The notes under the pieces are model-generated. The model worked only from the letters and a program-made list of their open reading frames with translations, was not told the DNA's origin and did no database searches. The translations under genes and the position numbers were made by a program. Below are positions 17,536-25,594 of a DNA stretch of 64,000 bases, one piece after another. The DNA is taken from contig NZ_BAABFA010000023.1 of NCBI RefSeq assembly GCF_039540515.1, positions 1 to 64,000 of the forward strand. Direction: 5' to 3'. The stretch comes from Nemorincola caseinilytica (GTDB lineage: Bacteria; Bacteroidota; Bacteroidia; Chitinophagales; Chitinophagaceae). Position 1 is the first letter of the stretch, and each line of letters starts with the position of its first letter.

Positions 17536-18261
17536 ATGATAGAGGAAAGCACTCCGATGGAACAGCACAGCGACAGCTCGCTCAATATAGTATCGCTCAG
17601 GCAGGCCAATATATACCAGGGCAACAGCCTGGTACTGAACAACGTGAACCTGGAGGTAGATAAAGGTGAGTTCATTTACCTGATAGGTAAGACAGGTACC
17701 GGCAAGTCCAGCCTGCTGAAGACCCTCTATGGCGATCTGTACCTGAAGGAAGGAGAGGGCAATGTGGCAGGCTTCGACCTGAAGCAGCTCACATGGAAGA
17801 AGATACCGCTGCTGCGTCGCAACCTGGGTATCGTTTTCCAGGATTTCCGTCTTCTTACCGATCGTGATGTGTATGACAACCTGGAATTCGTGCTGAAGGC
17901 CACCGGCTGGAAAGATAAGGTGATGATGAAGGAGAAGATAGAGAACGTGCTGGCCAAGGTGGGCCTCAAGAACAAAGGCAGTAAAATGCCCTACGAGATG
18001 TCGGGCGGGGAGCAGCAGCGTGTAGATATAGCAAGGGCGCTGCTCAACAATCCCATGCTCATCCTGGCCGACGAACCTACCGGCAACCTGGACCCCGACA
18101 CTACCGACGAGATCATGCAATTGCTCTTCAACATTTGCCGCGATATACAAACGGCCTTCATCATGGCCACGCACGACTATGGCATCATACAGCGCTACCC
18201 GGCCAGGGTGGTGCGCATAGAGCATGGCCATGTAAAAGAGATAAGCGCAGCAGGCGTATGA
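17536..18261 (+). CDS. ftsE: ABC transporter ATP-binding protein FtsE
   Basis: 241 residues. Walker A is GKTGTGKSSLL, signature SGGEQQRVDIARALL, Walker B ILADEPTGNLDP, H-loop ATHDYG. The order and spacing match FtsE, which with FtsX links divisome assembly to cell-wall hydrolases. FtsX is not adjacent, which is usual in Bacteroidota. LolD-like ATPases share these motifs, but the FtsE-type reading fits the short length and the NVNLEVDKGEFIYLIG start. The first 18 or so residues (Ser/Gln-rich) are an extension typical of the phylum. Its stop overlaps a possible ATGA start for the lipoprotein that follows. Confidence 0.9.
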   Translation: MIEESTPMEQHSDSSLNIVSLRQANIYQGNSLVLNNVNLEVDKGEFIYLIGKTGTGKSSLLKTLYGDLYLKEGEGNVAGFDLKQLTWKKIPLLRRNLGIVFQDFRLLTDRDVYDNLEFVLKATGWKDKVMMKEKIENVLAKVGLKNKGSKMPYEMSGGEQQRVDIARALLNNPMLILADEPTGNLDPDTTDEIMQLLFNICRDIQTAFIMATHDYGIIQRYPARVVRIEHGHVKEISAAGV

Positions 18262-18296
18262 CCCTTCTAAAAGCATACTACGCTACTACATACACA

Positions 18297-18845
18297 ATGA
18301 AAAATGCCATCATAACAGTAATGTTGCTCTGCGGCCTGGTATTTGCAGGCTGCAAGAAGAAGAAAGGCGATATAGTGGCCTATGCCATGGAAGAACGTGC
18401 CCGCATAGAAAAAAAACTGAAAGAGTTCTCCATTCGCCAGGCCGATGACGTCATTTCTAAAGAAAAAGGGGCGCTCATAGGTTATTTCGACGGCGATGTG
18501 CCGCAAAAGGTAAGCAGCCAGAATTTTGGCTCGCGCAGCCGTACCTTCCGTACCTACTATTTTTCTGATGGGATGCTCATTCTTGTAGAAGAGCAGCGCT
18601 ATGTGTACAATATGCCCGTTACCTATACCGAAGACGTGGCCCGTGCCCAGGGCGACAGTGTATGGTACGATGATAGCAAGACCGTGCTGGAGAAGAACTA
18701 TTACTACCTGGATGATAACCAGTTGGTGAAGTGGATAGACGAGGAAGGACACGATATACCGGCGAACAATGCGGAATTCGTGCAAATGCAGCCCGAACTG
18801 CTCTCGCAGGCCATATATGCACTGAAGCAGTTGGAAGAGAAGTAA
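18297..18845 (+). CDS. Hypothetical lipoprotein downstream of ftsE
   Basis: 182 residues. MKNAIITVMLLCGLVFAGC is a clean lipoprotein signal with lipobox VFAGC. The basic run KKKKG after the cysteine lacks an obvious outer-membrane retention signal. The mature part is hydrophilic, rich in Tyr, Asp and Glu, and matches no family I recognise. An in-frame ATG at 18258 overlaps the ftsE stop as ATGA, so 13 extra residues are possible by translational coupling. Its tight link to ftsE hints at an envelope role, but there is no direct evidence. Confidence 0.78.
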   Translation: MKNAIITVMLLCGLVFAGCKKKKGDIVAYAMEERARIEKKLKEFSIRQADDVISKEKGALIGYFDGDVPQKVSSQNFGSRSRTFRTYYFSDGMLILVEEQRYVYNMPVTYTEDVARAQGDSVWYDDSKTVLEKNYYYLDDNQLVKWIDEEGHDIPANNAEFVQMQPELLSQAIYALKQLEEK

Positions 18846-18857
18846 TGCGCAAAAAAA

Positions 18858-18893
18858 ATGGCACAGCGGCCGGTCATCCGGCTCTGGTGCCAT
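18858..18893 (-). terminator. Hairpin with T-run on the minus strand
   Basis: Arms ATGGCAC (18858-18864) and GTGCCAT (18887-18893) enclose a second stem GCCGG/CCGGC (18869-18873 with 18878-18882). Eight A precede it on the plus strand, so it has terminator form only for minus-strand transcripts. No minus-strand gene runs toward it from nearby. It may work as a processing or bidirectional structure after the lipoprotein gene. Confidence 0.4.
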
Positions 18894-19066
18894 GTAACAT
18901 GCGTTCTTATTCGGGGGGAAACGCAAAGGGCCGGTCTACAGGGGCTTAGCAAGTGCTGCTATATAAGACGTGATCGCGGCCTTATATCTTGGGTACACGC
19001 AAAATAAAATACGTCACACAGTATCCACATCCGCTATTTTTACCCGGCAAAGAAGCTAAATTATCG

Positions 19067-19074
19067 TACTTTCG
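19067..19074 (+). promoter_or_regulatory. -7-like box TACTTTCG for cyoE
   Basis: TACTTTCG followed by C lies 23 bases before ATG 19098. It differs from TAnnTTTG by one base, and the same variant TAnnTTCGC precedes the DUF420, ndk and aminotransferase genes in this window. No -33 element is clear. Confidence 0.35.
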
Positions 19075-19097
19075 CACGCGGTATCACAGCCCTCTAC

Positions 19098-20015
19098 ATG
19101 TTGCAGCAAGAGACCATACAAGCCGGAGGTAACAGTAACCTTATCACTCGCATTAAGGACTACAACCAGTTGCTGAAACCCAATCTCAGCGGTATGGTAG
19201 TGTTCAGTAGTGTCATAGGCTACCTTATGGCGCCAAATATATCCTTCTCATGGGGCGATATAGGTATGTGGTTGCGGGTCATTGTGTTGTTCATAGGGGG
19301 TATGATGGTGACCGGCGGTGCCAATACCATCAACCAGATACTGGAGCGCGACAGCGACCGCCTTATGAAGCGCACCCGCACCCGCCCCCTGCCTGATGGC
19401 CGCCTCGGCGATACCGAAGCCTGGATATTCGCTACCGTCATGGGCGTTACAGGTGCCATTACCCTGGCATTTTTCTTCCATCCCCTTGCGGGTCTGCTTA
19501 GTTTCTTCTCCCTGTTGCTGTACGCCTTTGTGTATACACCCATGAAGAAGATACATCCCGTGGCCGTTTTCATAGGCGCCATACCGGGTGCATTGCCGCC
19601 ACTTATTGGCTGGGTGGCAGCTACCGGCAGCATAGATGCAGGTGGCCTTGTGCTTTTCTCATTACAGTTCTTCTGGCAGTTCCCGCATTTCTGGGCCATA
19701 GCCTGGGTGGCCTTCGACGACTATGCCAATGCAGGTATACGCATGCTGCCCACGCGTGAGAAAGAATCGCGTTTCACGGCCATACAATGCATTATGTACA
19801 GCCTGGTGCTCATACCTATGGCCATGCTGCCCAATATGTTCGGTATGACGGGCAATATAGGCACCATACTATCGGTGGCATGTGGGGTCATGTACCTTGC
19901 CGCATCTATCGCTTTCTACATCCGCAACGATCACAGGTCGGCCCGCAGGGTCATGTTCGCATCTTTTATCTATTTGCCCGTAGTGCTGCTGGCATTGGTG
20001 ATAGACAAGCTGTGA
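19098..20015 (+). CDS. cyoE: Heme o synthase (protoheme IX farnesyltransferase)
   Basis: 305 residues, UbiA-type prenyltransferase with about nine membrane helices. It carries the first Asp-rich motif in NQILERDSDRLMKRTRTRPLP and the second-loop AFVYTPMKK and WAFDDYANAGIRM regions typical of CtaB/CyoE. It adds a farnesyl group to heme b to make heme o for heme-copper oxidases. It heads the oxidase accessory block, all on the plus strand. Confidence 0.96.
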   Translation: MLQQETIQAGGNSNLITRIKDYNQLLKPNLSGMVVFSSVIGYLMAPNISFSWGDIGMWLRVIVLFIGGMMVTGGANTINQILERDSDRLMKRTRTRPLPDGRLGDTEAWIFATVMGVTGAITLAFFFHPLAGLLSFFSLLLYAFVYTPMKKIHPVAVFIGAIPGALPPLIGWVAATGSIDAGGLVLFSLQFFWQFPHFWAIAWVAFDDYANAGIRMLPTREKESRFTAIQCIMYSLVLIPMAMLPNMFGMTGNIGTILSVACGVMYLAASIAFYIRNDHRSARRVMFASFIYLPVVLLALVIDKL

Positions 20016-20076
20016 GCACCCGTTGGCGCGCTGTAGAACGGCATAGAAGAGAGCACGTCGCAGGAGGAGGTTCAAT

Positions 20077-20682
20077 ATGGAAATGATCAAAGAAAGACGG
20101 AAGATACATCCGCAGAAATTCATGATGTGGATAGCCATAGGCAGTATGGCCATGGCGTTCGCGGGTCTTACCAGTGGTTTCCTGGTAAGGCAGGCACAGG
20201 GCAACTGGCGCTATTATGAGCTGCCCTCCATGTTCTGGTATTCTACCGTGGCAGTGGTCATCAGCAGCATCACCATGATAATGGGTGTACGCGCCTTCAA
20301 AGAGCGCCAGATGCCCCGTTTCAGGTTGTTCATCTCTACCACGCTCGTTCTGGGTATTCTCTTCGGCCTGCTGCAATATGGCGGTTTCTACCAGCTATAC
20401 CACCAGCTACAGCAGATCCGCATCAATGGCGAGACCCTCAAACAGGCCGCTCCCGTGCGTATAGACGGCAACCCCAGCGAATCTTTCCTTTTCATCATAG
20501 CAGGCCTGCACCTGGCCCATATGGCAGGGGGCGTTATAGGCCTCATTATAGTGTTTTTCAGGGCGTTCAGCACCCGTGTAAAGGTCTACAATGCCACCGG
20601 CCTGGAAATAATTGCCACTTACTGGCATTTTGTTGATATATTGTGGGTATATTTATTTGTCTTTTTTCTGGCAAATCAATAA
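20077..20682 (+). CDS. Cytochrome c oxidase subunit III-like protein (short)
   Basis: 201 residues with five predicted membrane helices, heme-copper oxidase subunit III family. The last helices carry HLAHMAGGVIGLIIV and TYWHFVDILWVYLFVFF, the WHFVDxxW motif of subunit III. A strong ribosome binding site (AGGAGG) precedes ATG 20077. It is the first of two tandem subunit III genes, a known arrangement in Bacteroidota caa3 clusters; the second is longer and has a charged, His-rich insertion. The role of this shorter copy in assembly or as a subunit is inferred. Confidence 0.9.
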   Translation: MEMIKERRKIHPQKFMMWIAIGSMAMAFAGLTSGFLVRQAQGNWRYYELPSMFWYSTVAVVISSITMIMGVRAFKERQMPRFRLFISTTLVLGILFGLLQYGGFYQLYHQLQQIRINGETLKQAAPVRIDGNPSESFLFIIAGLHLAHMAGGVIGLIIVFFRAFSTRVKVYNATGLEIIATYWHFVDILWVYLFVFFLANQ

Positions 20683-20744
20683 AATTGTTTCGAAATTCGC
20701 ACACGCATTCACAACTGATAATACATACACTTTCAAAGCACATT

Positions 20745-21500
20745 ATGTCGCATTCTACAGTAGTTACTTCAGCACCTAAAGAAAATGTTTGGATAGGTGG
20801 CCGCTCGCCCTACAACGTGAGCTATGGCAAAATGATGATGTGGTTCTTCCTGTTATCGGATGCGCTCACTTTCGGAGCGTTGCTGATATCTTACGGTACC
20901 ACTCGTTTCTTCAGCGCCGTATGGCCCGACCCCAACGAGGTCTTCAAGGCATTCCCATTCATGCATGGCAGTGCGCCCCTCCTCTTCGTGAGCTTGATGA
21001 CCTTCATCCTCATCATGAGCTCTGTTACCATGGTGCTTGCTGTACATGCCGGTCACTATGGCGATAAAAAAGCAGTGGCCAAATGGCTCCTGTGGACCAT
21101 CATAGGTGGTATATGCTTCCTTGCCTGCCAGGCCTGGGAATGGACACACCTGCATGGCGAGCTGGGTGGCCTGTGGGGTACATTCACCGATCCTAACACA
21201 CCTGTTAGTTCGTTCCATCACTTCTTCAACCACCACACTGCCGGCCATGTGCTGGAAACACAACCGCTGGTGGCTATGCAGGCTACGCACAACTTCTTCA
21301 ACTACTTCTTCACCATCACCGGTTTCCACGGTGGCCACGTTACATCGGGTGTTGTCTTCAACATCCTCATACTGGTGAATACCGTGAACGGTGTATACGA
21401 GCGCCGCGGCCACTACGAAATGGTAGAGAAGATAGGCCTCTACTGGCACTTTGTAGACCTCGTTTGGGTATTCGTGTTCACCTGCTTCTACCTGCTCTAA
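20745..21500 (+). CDS. Cytochrome c oxidase subunit III
   Basis: 251 residues from ATG 20745 (MSHSTVVTSAPKENVW). Seven membrane helices, with WFFLLSDALTFGALL and the subunit III motif LYWHFVDLVWVFVFTCFYLL at the end. A His-rich segment with HHFFNHHTAGHVLE sits in the middle loop. It should be a core-associated subunit of an aa3/caa3-type oxidase. An in-frame upstream ATG at 20643 lies within the previous gene and is unlikely. The 3-prime end is followed at once by a tandem heptamer repeat. Confidence 0.95.
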   Translation: MSHSTVVTSAPKENVWIGGRSPYNVSYGKMMMWFFLLSDALTFGALLISYGTTRFFSAVWPDPNEVFKAFPFMHGSAPLLFVSLMTFILIMSSVTMVLAVHAGHYGDKKAVAKWLLWTIIGGICFLACQAWEWTHLHGELGGLWGTFTDPNTPVSSFHHFFNHHTAGHVLETQPLVAMQATHNFFNYFFTITGFHGGHVTSGVVFNILILVNTVNGVYERRGHYEMVEKIGLYWHFVDLVWVFVFTCFYLL

Positions 21501-21511
21501 CAGTAAGGGTC

Positions 21512-21545
21512 AATTCATAATTCATAATTCATAATTCATAATTAT
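21512..21545. repeat. Tandem heptamer (AATTCAT)4 upstream of cox4
   Basis: Four perfect copies of AATTCAT (21512-21539) plus a partial copy AATTAT fill the gap between the two oxidase genes. They end nine bases before the subunit IV ATG at 21554, so they occupy the ribosome-binding region. The same heptamer is repeated at 40650-40689. Confidence 0.9.
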
Positions 21546-21553
21546 ACAAAGAA

Positions 21554-22003
21554 ATGTCAGCACATCATTCAGATAGCATACAGTCCCTGTACGAGGGCGA
21601 TCAGTCGAAGCTCTACTCGGGTGTAATGGCGCACCACCACGGCGATATCAATTCCGCCGAAAGCAAAGCACAGATAAAGAAGATATGGAAGGTATTTTGG
21701 ATACTGCTCGTTATCACCGTGGCCGAGGTGGTAGTAGGTATGTTCTTCAGTCATGCCATTGCCAAGGGTCTCGTTAACTTCTTCTTCCTTGCCCTCACCA
21801 TCCTGAAGGCAGGCTATATCGTATCCATATTCATGCACCTTGGCGATGAGGTGCGTGCCTTCATCTCTACTGTGCTCATACCACTGGTACTGTTCGTATG
21901 GTTCATCATAGCCTTCCTTGCCGATGGCTTCTTCTGGCTGCGTATGAACAATTCATCACCTGCACGCGGCGATAAGGTCGAAGCAGTTCAGCATCACAAA
22001 TAA
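21554..22003 (+). CDS. Cytochrome c oxidase subunit IV (prokaryotic type)
   Basis: 149 residues. A hydrophilic N-terminus with HHHGD is followed by three membrane helices: VFWILLVITVAEVVVGMFF, FFLALTILKAGYIVSIFMHL and VLIPLVLFVWFIIAFLADGF. The KAGYIVSIFMHL segment is typical of the small fourth subunit of bacterial heme-copper oxidases. It overlaps the SCO gene by one base (TAATG), so translation is probably coupled. The heptamer repeat before its start could affect its expression. Confidence 0.92.
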   Translation: MSAHHSDSIQSLYEGDQSKLYSGVMAHHHGDINSAESKAQIKKIWKVFWILLVITVAEVVVGMFFSHAIAKGLVNFFFLALTILKAGYIVSIFMHLGDEVRAFISTVLIPLVLFVWFIIAFLADGFFWLRMNNSSPARGDKVEAVQHHK

Positions 22004-22725
22004 TGAGTACTAAAAAGAACGGTAATAAATTCATTTTCGGGTTAGCGGTGGCGTTCGTGCTACCGCTTTCTTTTTACATGATAGCCAAGCTGCTGTCGAA
22101 AGATAAGATACACCTGCCCGGCCATTACAGGGTAGAGCGTGTGAACGCTGTGGAGGAAGATGGCAAGACCTACAACGACACCATTTACCATTCCGTGGCC
22201 GACCTTTCGCTCACCAACCAACTGGGCGATAAGGTGACCCTCAATGGCACCCTCGGTGGCAGGATACTGGTGGTAGACTTCATCTTTACCAACTGTACCG
22301 GTACCTGCCCCAGGCTTACAGGCAATATCCGTATGCTGCAAAAGGCTTTCCGCCGCAACCCCAAGATGGAGAACGGGCTGGAGAACTCCGTGCATTTCCT
22401 CTCCATATCCGTCGACCCCACGCGCGATACTATAGAGGCACTGCGAGCCTATGCCGAGCGTGCAGGCGCCGATCACGACCATTGGTGGTTCCTTACCGGC
22501 GACAAGGCCGCTATATACAACTATGCCCGCAACGAGCTGGGACTGGCAGTAGGCCCCGGCGATGGTGGCGCCGAAGATTTCATACACACCGAAAAACTGG
22601 TGCTGATAGATGCCAAGCGCAACATCAGGGGCTACTACGATGGCCTCGATACCGTACAGATAAAAAAATGTGCCGACGATATAGTGCTGCTGACCATGGA
22701 AAAGGAAAAGAAACACCGTCGCTAA
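22003..22725 (+). CDS. SCO1/SenC family copper chaperone
   Basis: 240 residues. It has an N-terminal membrane anchor (FGLAVAFVLPLSFYMIAKLL) and a periplasmic thioredoxin-like domain. The copper-binding motif is FTNCTGTCPRL (CxxxC), and a later HTEKLVLID provides the third ligand, His. It delivers copper to the CuA site of oxidase subunit II, encoded outside the window. ATG 22003 overlaps the stop of subunit IV. The DUF420 gene follows after about 75 bases. Confidence 0.94.
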   Translation: MSTKKNGNKFIFGLAVAFVLPLSFYMIAKLLSKDKIHLPGHYRVERVNAVEEDGKTYNDTIYHSVADLSLTNQLGDKVTLNGTLGGRILVVDFIFTNCTGTCPRLTGNIRMLQKAFRRNPKMENGLENSVHFLSISVDPTRDTIEALRAYAERAGADHDHWWFLTGDKAAIYNYARNELGLAVGPGDGGAEDFIHTEKLVLIDAKRNIRGYYDGLDTVQIKKCADDIVLLTMEKEKKHRR

Positions 22726-22766
22726 CTATGTGACGATAGTTTTACCGTCAATAGGTACACTCTCAT

Positions 22767-22774
22767 TAATTTCG
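22767..22774 (+). promoter_or_regulatory. -7-like box TAATTTCG before DUF420 gene
   Basis: TAATTTCG followed by C lies 28 bases before ATG 22803. It is the TTCG variant also seen upstream of cyoE, ndk and the aminotransferase gene. No -33 element is evident. Confidence 0.3.
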
Positions 22775-22802
22775 CTTATTCATTCTTATACAATTCAGAA
22801 AG

Positions 22803-23345
22803 ATGCTCACACCTGCGCTCAATAAGAACGACAAACAGGCCCGCTTGCTCATCATTACTTTCTCTTTCGTGGTATTTGCGGCCGTAGTGCTCCTTTCGCG
22901 CTTCAAGCTCGATGTGGACCTCGGTTTCGATGTACACATATTCGCCCTTATCAATGCTGTCATCAACTCTATAGTTTCCATACTGCTGGTAGCTGCGCTG
23001 ATGGCGGTAAAAAAGAAGAACTATGTGCAGCACAAGAACATAATGATGGCGGCAATGGTGCTTTCCATCTTGTTCCTTGTATCCTATATAGCGCACCACC
23101 TGCTTGCCGGCGAGACAAAATTTGGCGGTACAGGCGCTATGAAGAGCATCTATTATTTCATACTCATCACACACATACCGCTGGCCGCTATCATACTGCC
23201 GTTCATTCTTTTCACGGCCTATCGGGGTCTTACCGGCGAATACCCCAACCACAGGAAGCTGGCCAAGTACACATGGCCACTGTGGCTCTATGTGAGCATT
23301 ACGGGCGTGCTGGTGTATGTCTTCATCAGCCCATACTATGTATAG
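22803..23345 (+). CDS. DUF420 family membrane protein
   Basis: 180 residues with five membrane helices. Conserved histidines lie in SYIAHHLLAGE, ILITHIPLAAI and the NHRKLAKYTWPLWLYVSITG end, all typical of DUF420. These proteins are nearly always encoded beside heme-copper oxidase genes and are thought to help assemble the oxidase, by analogy with CtaM. Last gene of the cyoE block. Confidence 0.93.
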   Translation: MLTPALNKNDKQARLLIITFSFVVFAAVVLLSRFKLDVDLGFDVHIFALINAVINSIVSILLVAALMAVKKKNYVQHKNIMMAAMVLSILFLVSYIAHHLLAGETKFGGTGAMKSIYYFILITHIPLAAIILPFILFTAYRGLTGEYPNHRKLAKYTWPLWLYVSITGVLVYVFISPYYV

Positions 23346-23402
23346 TACTATTCCGGTGATTTTCTCATGCCTATGACCTATTTTTATGGTCTTACGCTGT
23401 CT

Positions 23403-24536
23403 ATGGATCTTCCTGCAAGGATATGTATCATGTTTTGCCTGCTGCTGGCCGGCAGGGTAGGGGCACAGTCGCCCGCTATCGACTCGCTGCAGCGCGTGGC
23501 CAAAAAGGGCAATGCTGCCGCACAGGTAGCATTGGGCGATGCCTATTTTCATGGTGCAGGTGTGCAGAAGAACTATATAGAGGCTGTGAAATGGTACCGC
23601 AAGGCTGCTGATGCAGGCGATGCCGAAGGGCAGAACGACCTGGGCTATATGTACGAGCATGGGCGAGGCGTGGAACGCAGCAATACCGAGGCCATAACCC
23701 TCTATCGCAAGAGCGCGGCACAGGGCTTTGCGCGTGGCGAATGCAACCTGGGCAATATGCACGAGAAAGGTAATGGCACCTTTGTAGACTATGCCGAGGC
23801 CATGAAGTGGTATCGCAGCGCCGCCGATAAAAAGTACGACTATGGCTACCTGAATGTGGGCAGGATGTATGAGAATGGATATGGTGTGCCTAAAGACGAG
23901 GCAGAGGCTGTGAAATGGTACCGCCTGGCATCGGATGGGGGCAATACCATGGCACAGGGCATGCTGGGCTATATGCTGGAGCAGGGCCGTGGCACAAAGG
24001 CCGATACTGCCGAAGCCCTGCTGATGTACCGTCGCGCTGCCCACAACGATGATGCCACTGCCCAGGCCAACCTGGGACGCATGTACTACTTTGGTAACCC
24101 TTACCTGAAGAAAGATGCGAAAGAGGCGGAATACTGGTTCCACAGGGCGGCAAGGGGTGGCAATGCAGGTGCACAGTATATACTGGGGCAGATGCACGAG
24201 ACCGGTGTGGGCGATGTGATACCCAAAGACCTTACGGAGGCCGCAGAGCTGTATATGGCCGCCGCCAAACAGGACCATAAAGGCGCACAGGCCCGCCTGG
24301 GCAGAATGTACTACTATGGCTATGGCGTGCCGCAAGACCATGCCGAGGCCGCCCGCTGGTACAAGAAGGCCGAGGCCAGGGGCGATGCCTTTGCGGCCGG
24401 CTGCCTGGGTATAATGATGTACGAAGGGCAGGGAGTGGCAAAAGATAGCGTGAATGCCGTGCTGCTGCTGCGCAAGGCGGCGCGTGCAGGCATAAGAGAT
24501 GCACAGACCTATATGGATACCCATGGTCTGAAATAA
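23403..24536 (+). CDS. Secreted Sel1-like repeat protein
   Basis: 377 residues from ATG 23403; the frame opens at 23367. Signal peptide MDLPARICIMFCLLLAGRVGAQ. The rest is about nine Sel1 repeats, each of 36 residues with signatures such as AAQVALGDAYFHGAGV, EAVKWYRKAADAGDAEG and ARLGRMYYYGYGVPQD. Sel1 repeats form alpha-helical scaffolds that bind other proteins. Its position after the oxidase genes is probably chance. The partner is unknown. Confidence 0.9.
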   Translation: MDLPARICIMFCLLLAGRVGAQSPAIDSLQRVAKKGNAAAQVALGDAYFHGAGVQKNYIEAVKWYRKAADAGDAEGQNDLGYMYEHGRGVERSNTEAITLYRKSAAQGFARGECNLGNMHEKGNGTFVDYAEAMKWYRSAADKKYDYGYLNVGRMYENGYGVPKDEAEAVKWYRLASDGGNTMAQGMLGYMLEQGRGTKADTAEALLMYRRAAHNDDATAQANLGRMYYFGNPYLKKDAKEAEYWFHRAARGGNAGAQYILGQMHETGVGDVIPKDLTEAAELYMAAAKQDHKGAQARLGRMYYYGYGVPQDHAEAARWYKKAEARGDAFAAGCLGIMMYEGQGVAKDSVNAVLLLRKAARAGIRDAQTYMDTHGLK

Positions 24537-24559
24537 GAAGATCTGATAAAAACTGGCAA

Positions 24560-25144
24560 ATGAAATTCGGTACGGAAGAGCTCATATATAGTGCGGCCAT
24601 AGTGGCGCAGGTAGGCCTGGCATATTACCTTTTCAAAAGGGTGCAGAACAGCCGCAGGCAAAAGGCCGATGTGCCATATGCGTCCGGCTCTTACGAACAG
24701 AACAGGCATACCGCACTGCACATCACGCCACAGCAGTTGGGGCTTGCCATGCAGCCTGCCGTTACCAAGGTATATGGCGTGGTCATGGATTGGGATATGA
24801 GCGGTACAGTGCTTTCGCTATGTGCCTACATCACAGGCGCTGCCAACGCCTTTCTAAGTAGTGGTACCGCGGTAACAGGTGTGGGCGCCAACCCCGCCAT
24901 TGCAGAGCAGGCATCAGAGCTGGTGCAGATGGCGCAGGGGTACCTGAGCAAGTGCATGCCCGTGGCCGATACAGGGCTGCCGCTACCGGGTACAGTACGC
25001 TTCTACCTCCTTACCAACAACGGTATCTATGCCGCGCAGGAGCTGCTGGGCGCTATAGAAGACAACAGTTCTCCCTGGCTGGGCCTTTTCTTTCGTGGCA
25101 ATATGTTGCTGGATGAGATAAAGCAGGGGCCTGCTGCACAATAA
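24560..25144 (+). CDS. Hypothetical protein with N-terminal membrane helix
   Basis: 194 residues. One membrane helix (YSAAIVAQVGLAYYLF, residues 10-25) is followed by a basic stretch and a soluble domain rich in Ala and Gly with GVVMDWDMSGTVLSLCAYITG and VRFYLLTNNGIYAAQELLGAIEDN. I recognise no family. It starts 23 bases after the Sel1 gene and may be co-transcribed. It ends three bases from the stop of the convergent gene. Function unknown. Confidence 0.7.
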   Translation: MKFGTEELIYSAAIVAQVGLAYYLFKRVQNSRRQKADVPYASGSYEQNRHTALHITPQQLGLAMQPAVTKVYGVVMDWDMSGTVLSLCAYITGAANAFLSSGTAVTGVGANPAIAEQASELVQMAQGYLSKCMPVADTGLPLPGTVRFYLLTNNGIYAAQELLGAIEDNSSPWLGLFFRGNMLLDEIKQGPAAQ

Positions 25145-25147
25145 GGA

Positions 25148-25546
25148 TCATTCGCATTCCATGTTGTAGAACTCGCCCAGCTCTACCAGCCGCAGGTGTG
25201 ATGAGTAGGTCTCATCGCCCATGCGCTTTTGCCTGAACACACAATGCGCTACCCCGCAGCGGCCATCGCGGGTCTCGCCATATAGCTCCATGTGTATGTA
25301 GCGGGCCACTATATTGCCGTCCTCGTTGGCCAGCACTTCCCAGTCGTCCGATACTATTTTGGCCAGTATATAATGCTCCTGGCAGCGTATGCTGGCCGCT
25401 TTCTTATTGGCCGCTACCAGCCCACTGTATTCCAGTTCGGGATCTCTCCATGAGCGCTTTATATCCCTGTAGCGCGCACTGTTCTGCGCATATGCACCCA
25501 TAGCGAATGCGCACATAACAACAGCGGTCATAAGTAGCCTTTTCAC
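25148..25546 (-). CDS. Hypothetical secreted protein
   Basis: 132 residues with a clear signal peptide (MKRLLMTAVVMCAFAMGAYA|Q). The mature 110-residue part has four cysteines and many charged residues, with no motif I recognise. It lies between convergent neighbours and upstream of the 3-prime end of dnaE on the same strand; 48 bases separate it from the dnaE stop, so it may be read through from dnaE. Function unknown. Confidence 0.7.
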   Translation of the reverse strand: MKRLLMTAVVMCAFAMGAYAQNSARYRDIKRSWRDPELEYSGLVAANKKAASIRCQEHYILAKIVSDDWEVLANEDGNIVARYIHMELYGETRDGRCGVAHCVFRQKRMGDETYSSHLRLVELGEFYNMECE

Positions 25547-25594
25547 AGCATAGGTATTTGCGTAAAAGTATAAAAATATAGATGGCCTGCGGCG

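Noticed and set aside
21512..21545. Heptamer array considered as a CRISPR
   Set aside because: Units are contiguous with no spacers, so it is a simple tandem repeat.
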